In this document: in pieces, positions 49,692 through 62,101 of the stretch
Layout: every line of letters starts with the position of its first letter
How positions within the stretch are numbered: the stretch's first letter is position 1
Assembly (NCBI GenBank): GCA_019914945.1
Contig: CM034109.1
Coordinates: 8,734,479 to 8,798,478, forward strand
Source: Typha latifolia
Lineage: Eukaryota > Streptophyta > Magnoliopsida > Poales > Typhaceae
DNA: 64,000 nt
Direction: 5' to 3'
Translations under genes and position numbers: made by a program
Notes under the pieces: generated by a model
Seen by the model: only the letters and a program-made list of their open reading frames with translations
Told to the model about the DNA's origin: nothing
The model's database searches: none

Positions 49692-50780
49692 TGGTAAAAA
49701 TCCTTGTGAAATGGTAATCAGGAGGAGTAGAAAGATGAAAGATTAGAGAGAGAGAGAGATGGTAGGGGAGAATGGAGAATGGTGGGATTTTATAAAGTGG
49801 GGAAGAGGAAGTGAAACGGCAAATACAACGGCTATATTCTTGGCGCGGAGGTGGTGGGTAAATCTGGTAAGCGGAGGGGAGTCGAGAGCAGGTTGAAATA
49901 GAATAACGGGTCAATTATGGGGATCCAACAGTCGCCATGGGAGGAAGATGATGAGTCGCAAGAAGACAAAAGCGTGCTTAACTATTTCTAATTAATTAGC
50001 CTAAAACATTAGTTAAGTTGGCTTAACTTCATAAAGGCAAAAGAAGATACGTACCGAGCTAATTAAAAAAGTGTTTTAACCTGAGATATCTTATTGTACT
50101 CAGAGAACCTAATCACGTATGAGACTTATCATGTACATGTTGTATTTCATGTGTACATACATGTTAATGACCTCCCTTGATACTTACTAGTTATACTCAG
50201 CAAAATATAATTGAGGGAAAAAAACAAAAAACAAAAGGCTGCTGCACTCTTATTCCACTTCGCTCCTTGCTGTAAAGTTATCTCTTTAATCCAAAGGAAA
50301 AAGTCGTCCTTTTAATCGCCAAGTGCAGCTTTTGCAACAATTTCTTAGTAGAAAGATAAAAAGATTTATAAGAACAAGCGTGAGCCAACGGTGGACTGCC
50401 GAGTATCTGGAAATTTCTTACAGTTGGAGCTGCAGAGAATCCTTTCAGTAAGCAGCCGTTTTACTAATTATAATATAGCATTTATGACACCCAAACCATC
50501 AATTATAATAGAAAATAATAACAATTAGTAACGATCTGGAAATTATTGGAAGCGTTAATAGGTTATATGAGAACGTTTCAGAGTGCAGCAATTAGTGTTT
50601 GGAGCAACCCAAATGCTCACATATTTATATATATATAAAGATATCGTTCTATCTCGGAACCGCACCTTTAGTTAACAAAAATCAAGCACTTCCAATCACG
50701 AGTCGTCGTGGAGATTCCAACCATAGCCATGCTAACTTATGGCTCACAAGATGCCACCTGTACGACCTCAAACCCCATCC
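49692..50780. other. Divergent intergenic region between the X8 and Lhcb1 genes
   Basis: The left part is the X8 promoter and the right part the distal Lhcb1 promoter. It holds a TA-rich stretch at 50620-50640. No coding evidence. Confidence 0.6.
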
Positions 50781-50781
50781 A

Positions 50782-50847
50782 CCAATCAACTTCAAGATAC
50801 AGATTTTTTTCAGATAACTACACCAATCCCTCTCCTCATCATAAAAC
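50782..50847 (+). promoter_or_regulatory. Proximal light-type promoter of Lhcb1
   Basis: In order: CCAAT (50782-50786), GATA (50796-50799), GATAA I-box-like (50813-50817), CCAAT (50823-50827) and the TATA-like ATAAAAC (50841-50847), about 90 bp before the start codon. Closely spaced CCAAT and GATA motifs before the TATA box are known from Lhcb promoters. A start near 50870 would give the usual short leader. Confidence 0.55.
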
Positions 50848-50935
50848 ACTCCACACCCCTACTCTTTGTTTCATCAAACCATCCACGACTAGCTCATCTG
50901 CTCCTACTCCACTCTTACCTTCCGAATTCTCTCCG

Positions 50936-51736
50936 ATGGCATCGATCATGGCCCTCTCCTCCCCCTCCCTCGCCGGCAAGGCGGTCAAGCTAGCGCCCGC
51001 CGCCTCCGAGATCCTCGGCGACGGCCGTGTCACCATGCGCAAGACCGCCGCAAAGCCCAAGACCGTCTCGTCCGGCAGCCCGTGGTACGGCCCGGACCGC
51101 GTCAAGTACCTCGGCCCATTCTCTGGCGAGGCCCCATCGTACCTCACCGGTGAATTCCCCGGTGACTACGGCTGGGACACCGCAGGCCTCTCCGCCGACC
51201 CCGAGACCTTCGCCAAGAACCGCGAGCTCGAGGTGATCCACTGCCGGTGGGCGATGCTCGGGGCGCTCGGCTGCGTCTTCCCGGAGCTCCTCGCGCGCAA
51301 CGGCGTAAAATTCGGCGAGGCAGTGTGGTTCAAGGCCGGTGCTCAGATCTTTAGTGAGGGTGGTCTGGACTACTTGGGCAATCCTAGCTTAGTGCATGCA
51401 CAAAGTATATTGGCTATCTGGGCTTGTCAAGTAATATTAATGGGTGCTGTTGAGGGTTATCGGGTTGCGGGTGGACCGCTCGGCGAGATAACCGACCCAT
51501 TATACCCCGGCGGTAGTTTCGACCCACTTGGCCTTGCCGACGACCCGGAGGCGTTCGCCGAGCTGAAAGTGAAGGAGATCAAGAATGGAAGGTTGGCGAT
51601 GTTCTCTATGTTTGGATTCTTTGTTCAGGCTATAGTGACAGGCAAGGGACCCTTGGAGAACCTGGCCGACCACCTCGCCGATCCGGTTAACAACAATGCT
51701 TGGTCTTATGCTACAAACTTTGTCCCAGGAAAGTGA
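50936..51736 (+). CDS. LHCB1: Chlorophyll a/b-binding protein of LHCII type I
   Basis: One intronless frame of 266 aa. It has a short Ser/Ala-rich transit peptide ([17 protein letters not shown]) and a mature N-terminus at about [10 protein letters not shown], the Lhcb1-type RKT phosphorylation site region. LHCII landmarks follow: [20 protein letters not shown], the first helix [17 protein letters not shown] with its E/R pair, the second helix [19 protein letters not shown], and the third helix [20 protein letters not shown]. The C-terminus is [17 protein letters not shown] and [17 protein letters not shown] point to Lhcb1 rather than Lhcb2. The protein binds chlorophylls and xanthophylls in thylakoid LHCII trimers serving photosystem II and is phosphorylated for state transitions. 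Upstream in-frame codons to 50708 exist but lie in the promoter. Codon use shifts from GC- to AT-ending and back within the gene. Confidence 0.97.
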   Translation: MASIMALSSPSLAGKAVKLAPAASEILGDGRVTMRKTAAKPKTVSSGSPWYGPDRVKYLGPFSGEAPSYLTGEFPGDYGWDTAGLSADPETFAKNRELEVIHCRWAMLGALGCVFPELLARNGVKFGEAVWFKAGAQIFSEGGLDYLGNPSLVHAQSILAIWACQVILMGAVEGYRVAGGPLGEITDPLYPGGSFDPLGLADDPEAFAELKVKEIKNGRLAMFSMFGFFVQAIVTGKGPLENLADHLADPVNNNAWSYATNFVPGK

Positions 51737-52493
51737 GCAAATTAGGTTCTCTGTGTAAAAGAATGGAGTTTGTACTATTAGCATTGCAACAATACTTTTA
51801 ATCGTTCCTTTTAATATCTTTCTGTGTCTTCTGGAATATACACTAATCTTATAAGTGACACTGTTGATGAATACCCACGTTTTATACTCCTAGCAGTATA
51901 AGTTTGAGAAGAACAAAAGAAAATTTTGAGAACTACGCAGTTTAGCTACTTCTGCAGTCGGTACCTGGCGGCCAGCCAGCCAAACAATCCAGCAGTTAAA
52001 TGTACAAACAAAGACGTAAGATAAATTAACTGCTTTAGCAAGATTAGATAACACAAGTAGATCAGTTTACAGCACAGTTATATGAAGACAACTTCACAGT
52101 AATAACTTTGTGTGAATAGTTCATTTCTATTAGAACAAGTGACGAACGATGGCAAACTCGTAGAGTAAAACATTCACTTGTAAATAACAGCCAAAAACTG
52201 CGTGTGCTATGGGACGTTGAGTTTGGAGAATAAGGAAGCAATACTTGTTAGAGAGTTTAACAGCTACTTGCGAGCAAATAAATGGAGGCAGAGATGATAC
52301 TAGTCCCAGACGTGGGATACGTTAACACACATTCCAAATGTAGATGTACCTCTCAATACTCTAAACAGCAGTAAGAGTAGGACTCTGCTTCTCTTCAAAT
52401 TTGATCAAGCAAAAGTACGTTAAACTCATAGTTATAACCAGAAAACTCTGGAGATGAAACTCCTTGAAATCATGACAAGCTGGAGACGGGTGG
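51737..52493. other. Convergent 3' region between Lhcb1 and the GIP1-like gene
   Basis: Contains the two 3' UTRs. No separate gene is seen. Confidence 0.6.
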
Positions 52494-55400
52494 TTAGTAG
52501 CTGTTTTGCCAGGTGTGGCGAGATAGCTGAGAAGGTGTAGTCTGAGGACCGTTTAAGTTTGCTTCTTTAGGATTTTGATGTTCCTGTCCCACCCCTGTCT
52601 GTGAATGGTAGAAGCTTGGGTATCCCAGAGCACTGATTGGCAAAGGCTGCTGTGCCAGGCGAAGGCTACTGATTTGCTGCCCTTGATAGCCATTTAAATT
52701 GCTAGTCGGAAGTGCTGAAACTGTTCTAGAACCAGCTCCTTGAACCCACAAAGCAGGGTTATCACTCTAACAACAATAATCAACAAATAGTCAGTGAATA
52801 TTAATCATGAGTAATCATAAGTTGTTGGAAAAGAGCAGGTAAAATAATATTACCTGCTGAAGAGACATGTAATGACTAGCATCTTTGTACTGAGACCTCA
52901 GAGCTTCCTCAAACCCAAAAGTTGTGCCGGAGGAGGCAGTACCCTGATTTAGGCCTAGACTTACAGGAACGTTAGTTGAACTTTCAAAGCCACCATAACC
53001 AGAGACAACTGAAGAAACCTGAGGTAAATTTGCATCAGGAATGCTGCTTTTGTACTGTGGTAGCGTATATTTTATGCCAGAACTGGGTACTGCAGCTGTA
53101 GATTGGTGGAAAAGGCCATTGCTCGAGTATGGTTGCTGGAAAGCAGCAGATGGCAAGTAGGTGTAACTTTGGGGCAGAAATGGGTAGCTAATCATGTTGG
53201 CAAAGGGCCCTAAAGGCATGGTTGGTTGAGAATAATGGTGAACAGGTAGATGTTGAGGAAGTGGAGGACCTGTTGGAATGCTGGTGCTAGGAAGGGTTTG
53301 AGTCGTCGGAGAGTGGGAGAACACTCCTGGCTTCAGAGTCTGCAAACAAAAACAAATTTTCAGAAGAATGCAATATAGGACAGTTTGATCTTCAAGGTCA
53401 CATGCTGGGAAGAGTTTGATTCCATAGCATGAGTCAAAATAAAATATTATTCGCAAGTCCTCATGGTTACATCTCTATCCAGTGAGTAACAAGCAAACTA
53501 GGCCTTCCCTCCTCTCGTTCTGTACATTTTTCTTGGTGCCACAGTTTAGAAATGTCACCATAGAGTTTAAACTTCAGAGGTAAAAACTTGCCTAGCCCTG
53601 GTCAAACTCATGCAGGACTAAGACCTTAACAACTTACCTCACCGGCCAGTTCCTTTTTTTTATACCAACCAGAGATGTCGGATTGGCAATGCATTCCTCT
53701 GGTCTGTGGATGCATATACTATATTACATTGATTTTATAATATAATATTTGAACCCAACCACTGCAGCTAATTGCAAATTCAATAATTAGTGTCATATTT
53801 CATCCAAATTAGTGAGTCATTTGAATATGACGCCACCACCCAATAGGTCCAGATATTAGATAAATGCACAAATATTTGTAAATTTCGATGACTCAAATAG
53901 ACAATCTGTTGGGGCCAAATGAGTCAAAGCAGCTTACATACTGTTTCTGGTTAACGAGGTGGGTTTTACATAAGCCAAGTTATTATACCACATCTTTGGC
54001 AAAGTGCATGCAGTCTTGGACAGAGTCCTGTATACTATATTTGTGGATTGCCGCAAGACTTCCAAGTTTCAACCATAGAATGACATCTGAACTCTTATGA
54101 ACTTTAGAGGGTTGCTCCTACTTTGAACAAAAGCAAAATTGAGAAGGTAAAAACAGTGTGCTAGCCCATGTATTGATGGCAAACTTCCCTCTCTTTGCCT
54201 TATCAGATTGTGCCACAAATTTAATAAAGCTTCCACACACTTGGCATCTATCTCATGATAGGTCTTGAAGTTTCATCGATTCCTCAAAGAGACTTAAATT
54301 TGACTTGACAACTAACCACCCACATAATGTTGGGAACAGCTTCAACTTATTGATAAACAAACAATAGTAACTAGATGAAAACTTGCATTAGCTAAATCCA
54401 CTCTCAAGCCAAATTCATGAAGTACACTACAAAGAAGCCCATAATGCAAGCTGTACCAACAAGCACAATCCTTGGACTTGCTAGCACAATCAAGTCGGTA
54501 ACATGTTAGTAAACTTCAGGTTGCTAACAATCTTTATCCCAGACCAGTGGCAACTTCCAATTGGAGGAGAAATTAGAATATAATGCAACACTACATGACT
54601 TAAAAAAATTATATAGACAGTTTTCAACTTTCAACTGAACTCAAACATCACGTGACCAAGATGATGCATATCGAGCAACTAAAAAGTAGGAAATATATAC
54701 ATTTGTAGTCTATATGGTTCAAGAAGTTTCATGGGTACCTCTTGCATGGAAATGATTGACCCATCGATAGATGACGCAGCCATGCTATATTTTGTAGGCA
54801 TCGACTGGGTAGTACGAAATGGTGAGAAAGCATGGTCAAAGTCTTGAAGTGTAGAAATGCTTGGTGCCACTAAGCTACTTTGCAAGGGGTTCGCTTGCTG
54901 CAGAGAGGAAATCCAAAGGAAATGTAAGAAACAACACCTACCGTGTCAGTTTATACAATTGTGACTGATATGAATGGGTAATTGTGGTAAGAAATCTGAA
55001 AGAAGGAATATGAATTACCATTACACTTGAGAAAGGAGAAAGATTCTGCAATTGCACATTTCCTTGCGTATAAGTGTACTCTGCAGCATTCGGCAGTGTA
55101 GCGTTCGAAAATGCATAACCTGAGACCGATGGCAAGTTAAACTGAAACCCATGTGTAGAGTCCAGTGTATCAGTTCCCGTAATATCGGGCTGTGAAACCA
55201 AAGGCATATCAAGATTCTCCGTGTTCGTGCCACTTCTAGTAGCAACACTCTCATTTGACGGAGGGCTTACTTGCCCATTGTCGTAATACTCATGATTTCT
55301 GCAATTAAAATAGGCATTTTAAAAAACAATCAATAACCAACTTTTGGGGGGAGAAGCAGGTACCTTGCATGAGTTGCACCTAATTGATCAACTGAAGAAG

Positions 55401-58400
55401 AATCATTTGAAACTGGGCCCCCCTCCAAACTGTCTTTCATGGGCTTTGCCACAAAAGATCCAGAGAAGGTACCAGATGCGAAACTACCAAAGCTCAAATG
55501 TGCACATTCTGCATTTGTAACTTGCAGATGATTAGGTATGATCACTGCTGGATTATCTTCAGCAGATTTGGTTGTTCCTAGCTCTTCCTCATGTAGACTT
55601 AGTTGCTGGAAATTTGCTGCAGCAGCCGATACATCCACATGGACATCCTCAACTGAAAATGACGGCATAGTCATGAAGAGAAGAATATAAATGGAAAAGC
55701 TTAAACACAATGCATAGCTCATGAGTATACCAGTATCCTGTACTACAAAAGTCATTCTGTATGTTCAACCAAATCAAAAGTATTGGTTAAAATGGTACTA
55801 TAACCATTAACCAGAAATATCAGCTACAAGAACTCCCTCATTTGTTAAAATTGAAAAAATGCATTATGTCAACTGATTATGCCTCCTATACTTTATATAC
55901 TTTTGCTCAATTAAAGCAAACTTTTCAGATAAAGACATGAGACTACCTTAAAATTTCACCTTACAAGACTGGGATAACAAACTAACATACACACCAAGGA
56001 TCAACAAACAAAAGAAAAGCCTAACATCTGCTTATTGAAACAACAAAGATGTACTATTTTATCATCAAAAGTTTAAAAGCAAGAATGGTTTTACCAATCT
56101 TTTCAGAGGATTTTGAAAGTATACAAATATTATCTTTGTAATTGTAATCCTGCAAAAAAACTGACATGAAAAAGCTAGACAAAAATGAAGTAATGCGTAG
56201 ATGAACAAAGTCCAATTTCACATGAAAATCAAATTAAAACAATGATGTTAAACAGATACACAAAAGAAAGAAAGAAAGAAAGTATTACCGTTAATATTAC
56301 CTTCATCATTCTCAAAGTGATCCCTTTGAGACTGGTAACCATTCATGTTCTTCGATAAATCTTCACTCCAGTTAGAACTGTTTCCCAAAACTTCCTGTTC
56401 TATTTGTCTGTCAGAGGCAGATGATGATCTAATGGACTTTGCTAATGATGCCTTAACATTTTCCTCCATTTCTTGTGCTTCATCTAAGTGAGAATTTCCA
56501 TGCGGGTTAACTGCATCAATAAGTAAAGTAGATGATTCTGATGGTTCAACATTTAAGGAAGAGGAACCAGATGTTTCTGGCAAAGTTGATCCCCTTTCTG
56601 CAAGTGCCTCGTCAGCTAGAGACTGACCATTAAGAGATGTATGTTGGTCATCACCAATGTTAGTATCGTGACTAGTACATATGTTGTGTGAAACGGGACC
56701 TTGAGAAGCAGCCATTTCCCTATCCAGCTCCAACAGCAAATCTGTGCTTGAAGGCTGTTGGAAACTATGGTTTGACAAGTTTGATGTAGCTGAAGTTTGC
56801 AGAGTGTAAGATCTGTCACTTGCCATAGTATAAGCGCTAGATGATTTTCCTTGAGGCCTACCCATCTTTACGATGTCAGCCATTGAGAGATGGCCTGCCA
56901 TCCCTGACCAATTGGGCTGAAATCCAGATGAAGGTTGCAAAGGCATGGATCTGCCGTCAGCTACCTTATCAGCTGACAGCATTTTGCATGAAACAGCACT
57001 ACAGTAATTTAAAAAAAAAGAAACACATAAGTAAGCATTAAGTAAACAATCATCTTTCCAAGCATTACATTGCAAAGTAAAACAAAAGTTACTTTAGAAA
57101 GGAAGGATGCAAGTCAAATGGTTTAAACAAGATAAGAATAGGGAATCAATTCTAGTTTTTTTGCCCGCCATCTTCAAATAAGACAAGTTGAAACAACGAT
57201 TGCCAGCTTTAACTGGCATAGCTTGGCATGCCAATAATGCCCAATGTAGTACTCTTAATGGTTTTGAAAATTAATAACAAAATAAAGCTGGTAGATACAT
57301 TTACAAAACCAACTGGGCAGATTAATGGAAGATAAATGCCATAACCAGGTTGATACAATTGGTGCTCGTCATTGTTTCTTTCAAATGAAGATTTTGTTCT
57401 TAACCATGTAATTTTTAAGACTTAAAAGAATATAAAATGAATTCCTAAAACTCACCTAACAACCAGTTACATTTCTATCAGATAATGCACATTTGGTTTA
57501 TGTACATCAGCAACAAGGAGTATATTATATTATCTCACACCTGAAAAACCAGTTGTTCATCTTTTCAAACAACATTTATCCCAAAGTACTTCCTATTGAT
57601 AAATGATAATGTCAAAAAGATAATACAACCTCAACATTAGAGCGTCTCAATGTTTTAGCATTTAAATGCACCACAATAAAGAACCAATATAATATGGCAA
57701 AGTTAGTTTTCATGCAGCTGGTAATATTTACTGACCATCATATGGAAGATTATAATCAGTCTGTACATGATCCAAAGAGAAAAGGTTCACGATAAAAATT
57801 AAAATTAAAATTAAAAAATTAAAAAAATTAAAAAAAACCTTTCATAATTGCGCTATTGGAAGATTAAAAGGAAAAGTAAATACAATCAGATTATTCACTA
57901 AATGCATGAAAATAATTTCATCCATTCAACACTTTTGCAAATCCAAAAATAATTTCATCCAGCCTAATAGGGTTCACTGGATTGAGTTAAATAAATAAGA
58001 AACTAGCATAAACGATCGGAAAGAAATCTCAACATTAATTGAAAGATGCATGCATTCAATATAGTGATGTCAAATCGGAAACAGGGCAATAGCAAAACAG
58101 CATCTTTCAGAGTTGTAAAACTAGACTTTATTATGGAAATTTAACTGAGTAGTTGGTTCAACGGAAACAGATACAGTCCATCCAGGCAATAGGCATTCAA
58201 ATTTTCAAACTCTGGAAGCATGTTGAAAGGATTAGAAATAATTGCCTCAGAGCGGTTGGATTTTGATTGGGATTTGCTGCTCCCTTGCCAGGTCCCAAGA
58301 TTGATGATGTGGGAAGAGAATTTGCCTCGTTTTCTCTCTTGTGTGCAGTTTTAACACGAGAAACTGGATGATCTGATGGAATGCATAAAGAATGTTAAGA

Positions 58401-59865
58401 CAATAATCCATATGCTGTAATCATTTGGAATAAGTTCAATTACTCGTATGCTTACCACTGGAGCTGGACTGAAAAGAATTACTACGGCTATTGCGATCTG
58501 TACCACCCTTAGTTCCGCGAATGGCGTTACTCACTGCACGTGGTCTAGGTTCTGGGTTCTCCTTTATCTACAAGTATGTCAAAAATTAGTGAGTTTAATT
58601 CTTTCCATGAGGACATTAAATTGAACTTTAACTCATGTTTTGAAAGTCGCATAATAAAAGTATTAGATTTAGGCTAGGTCACCAATTGGAACACAAAATA
58701 ATTAACAGCAGAAAGCAATCTTAGTCGTCAGAGTAATTACAAAAGAATTATTGAAGCAACATAACATATAGGGTTATAGAGCCACAGAAGAGATTGAATA
58801 GATAAAAGACTCCATAAAGACAACATATATGCACAGTATAAAAAAAAAACTTCACCATAAATAATAAATCCAGATGTATTAGTATTCGCACACAGAAACA
58901 TCAAAGAAAGTATTAAAACATAAAAGATTTACGAATATGGAATCTATGACAAATCATCTCGAGAGGTTAAAAAAAATGTGTCAAAAGACTCAAAACCACC
59001 ATACAAATATATAAATTTGACTCACCTCTTTTTTCTTTTCTCGCTTGCTCTTTACTTCACAAAAAGTATCTGCGCAGTTAATAAATTCAAAGTCAGATAT
59101 AGGACTATCAAAAGAGCGATTATGGAAGTTAACATATTCCTCAACTCTAGGCTACAAACAGTGAGCAAGCCTTATAGGCTTGTACTGACGCGAAGCTACT
59201 CGAATTGGGTAGATGAGCAACCTACAATTTCTCCACATATCTAAAGGCAAGTGGGTATCCTCGAGTACAATGTTTATCTAGTCATATTAGAATAATCTCG
59301 CTTTTCTGTAAGAAGAGGCATAGTCTACAAATCTCTCAACTACAGACTAACTAAGACAGCATTCACCTTGTAGTCCATGGAAACTTATAGAAACAAAAAG
59401 TCAGTTGTGACATACTGCAGCTCTAATAGTCCATATATACCACGACTTACACCAAAGTACCTTCGATCCACGAAATAAGCATCCGTAAGATAAAAATCCA
59501 CCAAGAAGAAATCCTCGGTTAATTTGTCTGATAAATAATGCCACTCTACCCATTACCTCTTCCCTGCCAAACCATACCAAATAACCTGCCAAGATCCCAC
59601 CTTTACAACAATTTCTCCTAGTTTACCTACCCTTCCAAACAGATTCAAAGAAACACCATCCAGAAAAGGGGGGAAAGGGGAAAGAGAGAGAGAGGTCACC
59701 TTCGGATAGGAGCCTATGCACCGCCTCGTCGGGATCCATGTTGCAATCCTTGAGCGCCGCGTAGATCTCCGCCTCCGGACAGTTAACGATCTCCTTCACG
59801 ATCCTCACAAGTTTTCGCGCCGCCGCCGGAATCGGCCCACCTCCGCCGACGCCACCGCCGTTCAT
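52494..59865 (-). CDS. GIP1-like: GBF-interacting protein 1-like (DUF1296 protein)
   Basis: Ten exons read leftward: 59865-59700, 59069-59026, 58567-58456, 58363-58246, 56998-56301, 55652-55364, 55298-55019, 54897-54739, 53339-52854, 52766-52494 (874 aa, all phases fit). The Gly-rich start leads into the UBA-like DUF1296 domain: ARKLVRIVKEIVNCPEAEIY, LKDCNMDPDEAVHRLLSE, then DTFCEVKSKREKKKE. The next region is basic with RPRAVSNAIRGTKGG. The rest is long, low-complexity and Ser/Gln/Asn-rich, with conserved islands such as MADIVKMGRPQG, VSAAAANFQQLSLHEEELG and a Pro/Tyr/Gln-rich C-terminus. Arabidopsis GIP1 enhances DNA binding of the bZIP factor GBF3 and has chaperone-like activity; a nuclear role here is by homology. 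Intron 4 (58245-56999) appears to use a GC donor (CTGAG|GCAATT), required by phase. Exon 5 ends at two in-phase donors 12 nt apart. Confidence 0.9.
56999..58245. other. Intron 4 of the GIP1-like gene (probable GC-AG intron, 1.25 kb)
   Basis: AT-rich with a simple AAATT-type repeat at about 57797-57838. No coding frame of interest. Confidence 0.5.
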
Positions 59866-60821
59866 CTTTCCCTTAAGAGGATAGGGAAACCCCTCTTCTT
59901 CCTCCTCCTCCTTCGTTGCTCACTAGCTCTCGTCTCGCAATAGAAGAAGAGAAGAAGAAGCGTCTACTTGCTTTGGCGGCCAAAAAAACAAAACAAAACC
60001 CTCCTCTCTCTCTCCCTCTCTTTCTCAACCGTTGTATAACGCGCTTTGAGATATGTGGTGCAGTAGGAGGCTAGGAGGTAACCTTGTGTTATAATCCAGC
60101 AGCAGAAATCCTTTCCAATTATATAATAACGATTTGGATTCGAGTTCTTAATTCTTTCCGATTACATGCTAAAAACGAAATTTACGCCACGCCTTAAAAG
60201 ATCGTGTCATACGTGTAATGATGACAATAATTATGGGGCCTTGGATTTTTTTTTCTTTTTTGTTGGATTTAAACAATAACGAGTAATGGATCCAAGTCTT
60301 TCATCAAGGCTTTCCCTTTTTAAAACAGTTTAAGATTCACCACGCTAGGGTTCTTAAAATGATCGAGATTTATCGATCCTATGCCCAACTCCAGATAAAA
60401 TTAAGATTAAACTGTGCTTAGAAATTAATCTGTGCCAAATGTATGTCTAATCTTTACGAAGAGCACCGGAATAGTGGGATAAATGAGCATCGACCGGGAC
60501 TTGTGGCAGGGTACGCAACTTATTCATAAAAAGGTTTCTTGTATTTAGCTATATTAGTAGAGTCGGAGTTGGTTAACAGGTTACTTGAGATCCATTGCTA
60601 TAGTCAATTGGAGTACCTGACAAAGGCCCTAATTTTTAAAATTTCCCTCATTGTGACCATGATTGATCTATTGATGATGTTTATACAACAACTAACTCGC
60701 TGAATGGCATCACGCAACTATAGATGGTACCATAGTAGTGAGCCACACTTCGTTGCCTATTAACTAAAGTTTTAAGAGAATTTGGTGGGGGATTTTGGAA
60801 TATAAGAGAAAAAAGATTAAA
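59866..60821. other. Promoter region of the GIP1-like gene and spacer
   Basis: A CT-rich stretch near 59998-60025 and a purine-rich leader region around 59885-59960 precede the start codon on the minus strand. The remainder is AT-rich without a gene. Confidence 0.55.
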
Positions 60822-62101
60822 CTAATTGGTGCATCCATAATGTTCAGTTTTTGGTGCTATATCGTATGCCTCAATCATGAGGTTAAAGCATCTGCGGCCT
60901 TCCTCAACTAGACCGGAATGTTGGCATGCACTGAGAACACTTGGAAAAGTGATCTCGTCTGTGACCATTACTGAACCCGACATCTTGAAGAAGAATCTCA
61001 GAGCATCTTTATCATAACCATGGAGGCCAAGATTTGCAATCATGGAGTTCCATGCTCCAATGTCCCTATTTTCCACGCCATTGAACACAACAAGAGCCTC
61101 ATCCCATTCTCCCACACTTTGCATACATATCAAACAGAGCCTTCCCTAACACAACATCCAATCTTAAACTACACCTGCCAAGATACTCATGGATCCATTG
61201 ACCTTGTTCAAGTGCTCCTAGATGAGAACAAGCCGGCAACACACTCACAAGCGTCTCATTGAAGAGCTCCAAAACCTCGTCGTAACTACCACCTCTCGAG
61301 TACCCATCAATCATTGCTACAAAGCTGGAGAAATCCTTCATCTCTATTGGCATCTGACTAAACACTACAGGCCTCCTCCATCATACCAGACCTACAATAA
61401 CCACCGATCATCGTGTTCCATGTAACTGAATATTTTGCAGGTAGGCAGGTTAAATAACTCCACTGCAGCTTCCAATGAACCGCATTTCACATACCCATCA
61501 ATCAAACAGTTCCACGAGACCACACTTCTCTCAGGTATCTGATCAAACATCTCCCTGTATTATTTACCAACCTAGACCTAGAAATCATTGTATTCCAAGA
61601 TATAGCATCCCTTCGAGACATTCCATCAAACAGTTTCTGAGCAGCAGATAGTAACCCAACAGTACAATACAACTGAACGAAAGAATTCCTCACATACAAA
61701 TCCGCGTCCAACCCAAGTTTTAAACACCAGTCCATGAACCTGTCTCCCTTGTTCTACGGCCTTTAGGGTCGAGCAGGCCTTGAGAACAAAGGGGAAGGTG
61801 CGTGAATTGGGCTCTGCTCCATTACCAACCATTTGAAGGAAAAAAGGCCAAAGCAAGCTCCGGCTGGTGGTTTTGGAGGTGGGAACGAATCGTACCATTG
61901 TAGACGAAGGTGTTTGGCTTGGGATCGAGGTCGAATAGGTGCCAGGTAGACTGCCGTGGAGGTGGATGCGGCGTAGAATGCGGTGAGCCGGGTGGAGAAG
62001 AGGGCGTGGTGGATTAGTCCGAGCTTGACGAGAGTGCCGTGGACTTGTGTGAACTCGGTGGTGTGACAGACTGACAGGCATAATTGTAAGAGGGGTGGCA
62101 A
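60822..62101 (-). pseudogene. PLS-class pentatricopeptide repeat (PPR) pseudogene
   Basis: PPR sequence can be read in order only by changing frame several times. Pieces are TEFTQVHGTLVKLGLIHH (62050), then after a shift HLFDLDPKPNTFVYNGTIRS, then NSRTFPFVLKACSTLKAVEQ, then LGLDADLYVRNSFVQLYC with KLFDGMSRRDAISWNTMI. RSVVSWNCLIDGYVKCGSLE follows near 61500, then FSSFVAMIDGYSRGG and VLPACSHLGALEQGQWIHEY. The final fragment is GAWNSMIANLGLHGYDKDAL with SACQHSGLVEEGRRCF. It stops at TEHYGC near 60830, where a functional E/DYW-type protein would continue with the E domain. At least four frameshifts and a missing C-terminus mark it as dead. Intact relatives are organelle RNA editing or processing factors. 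Confidence 0.88.

Noticed and set aside
50708..50935. 76-residue N-terminal extension of Lhcb1
   Set aside because: The region contains the CCAAT/GATA/TATA promoter, and the family's transit peptide starts at the ATG at 50936.
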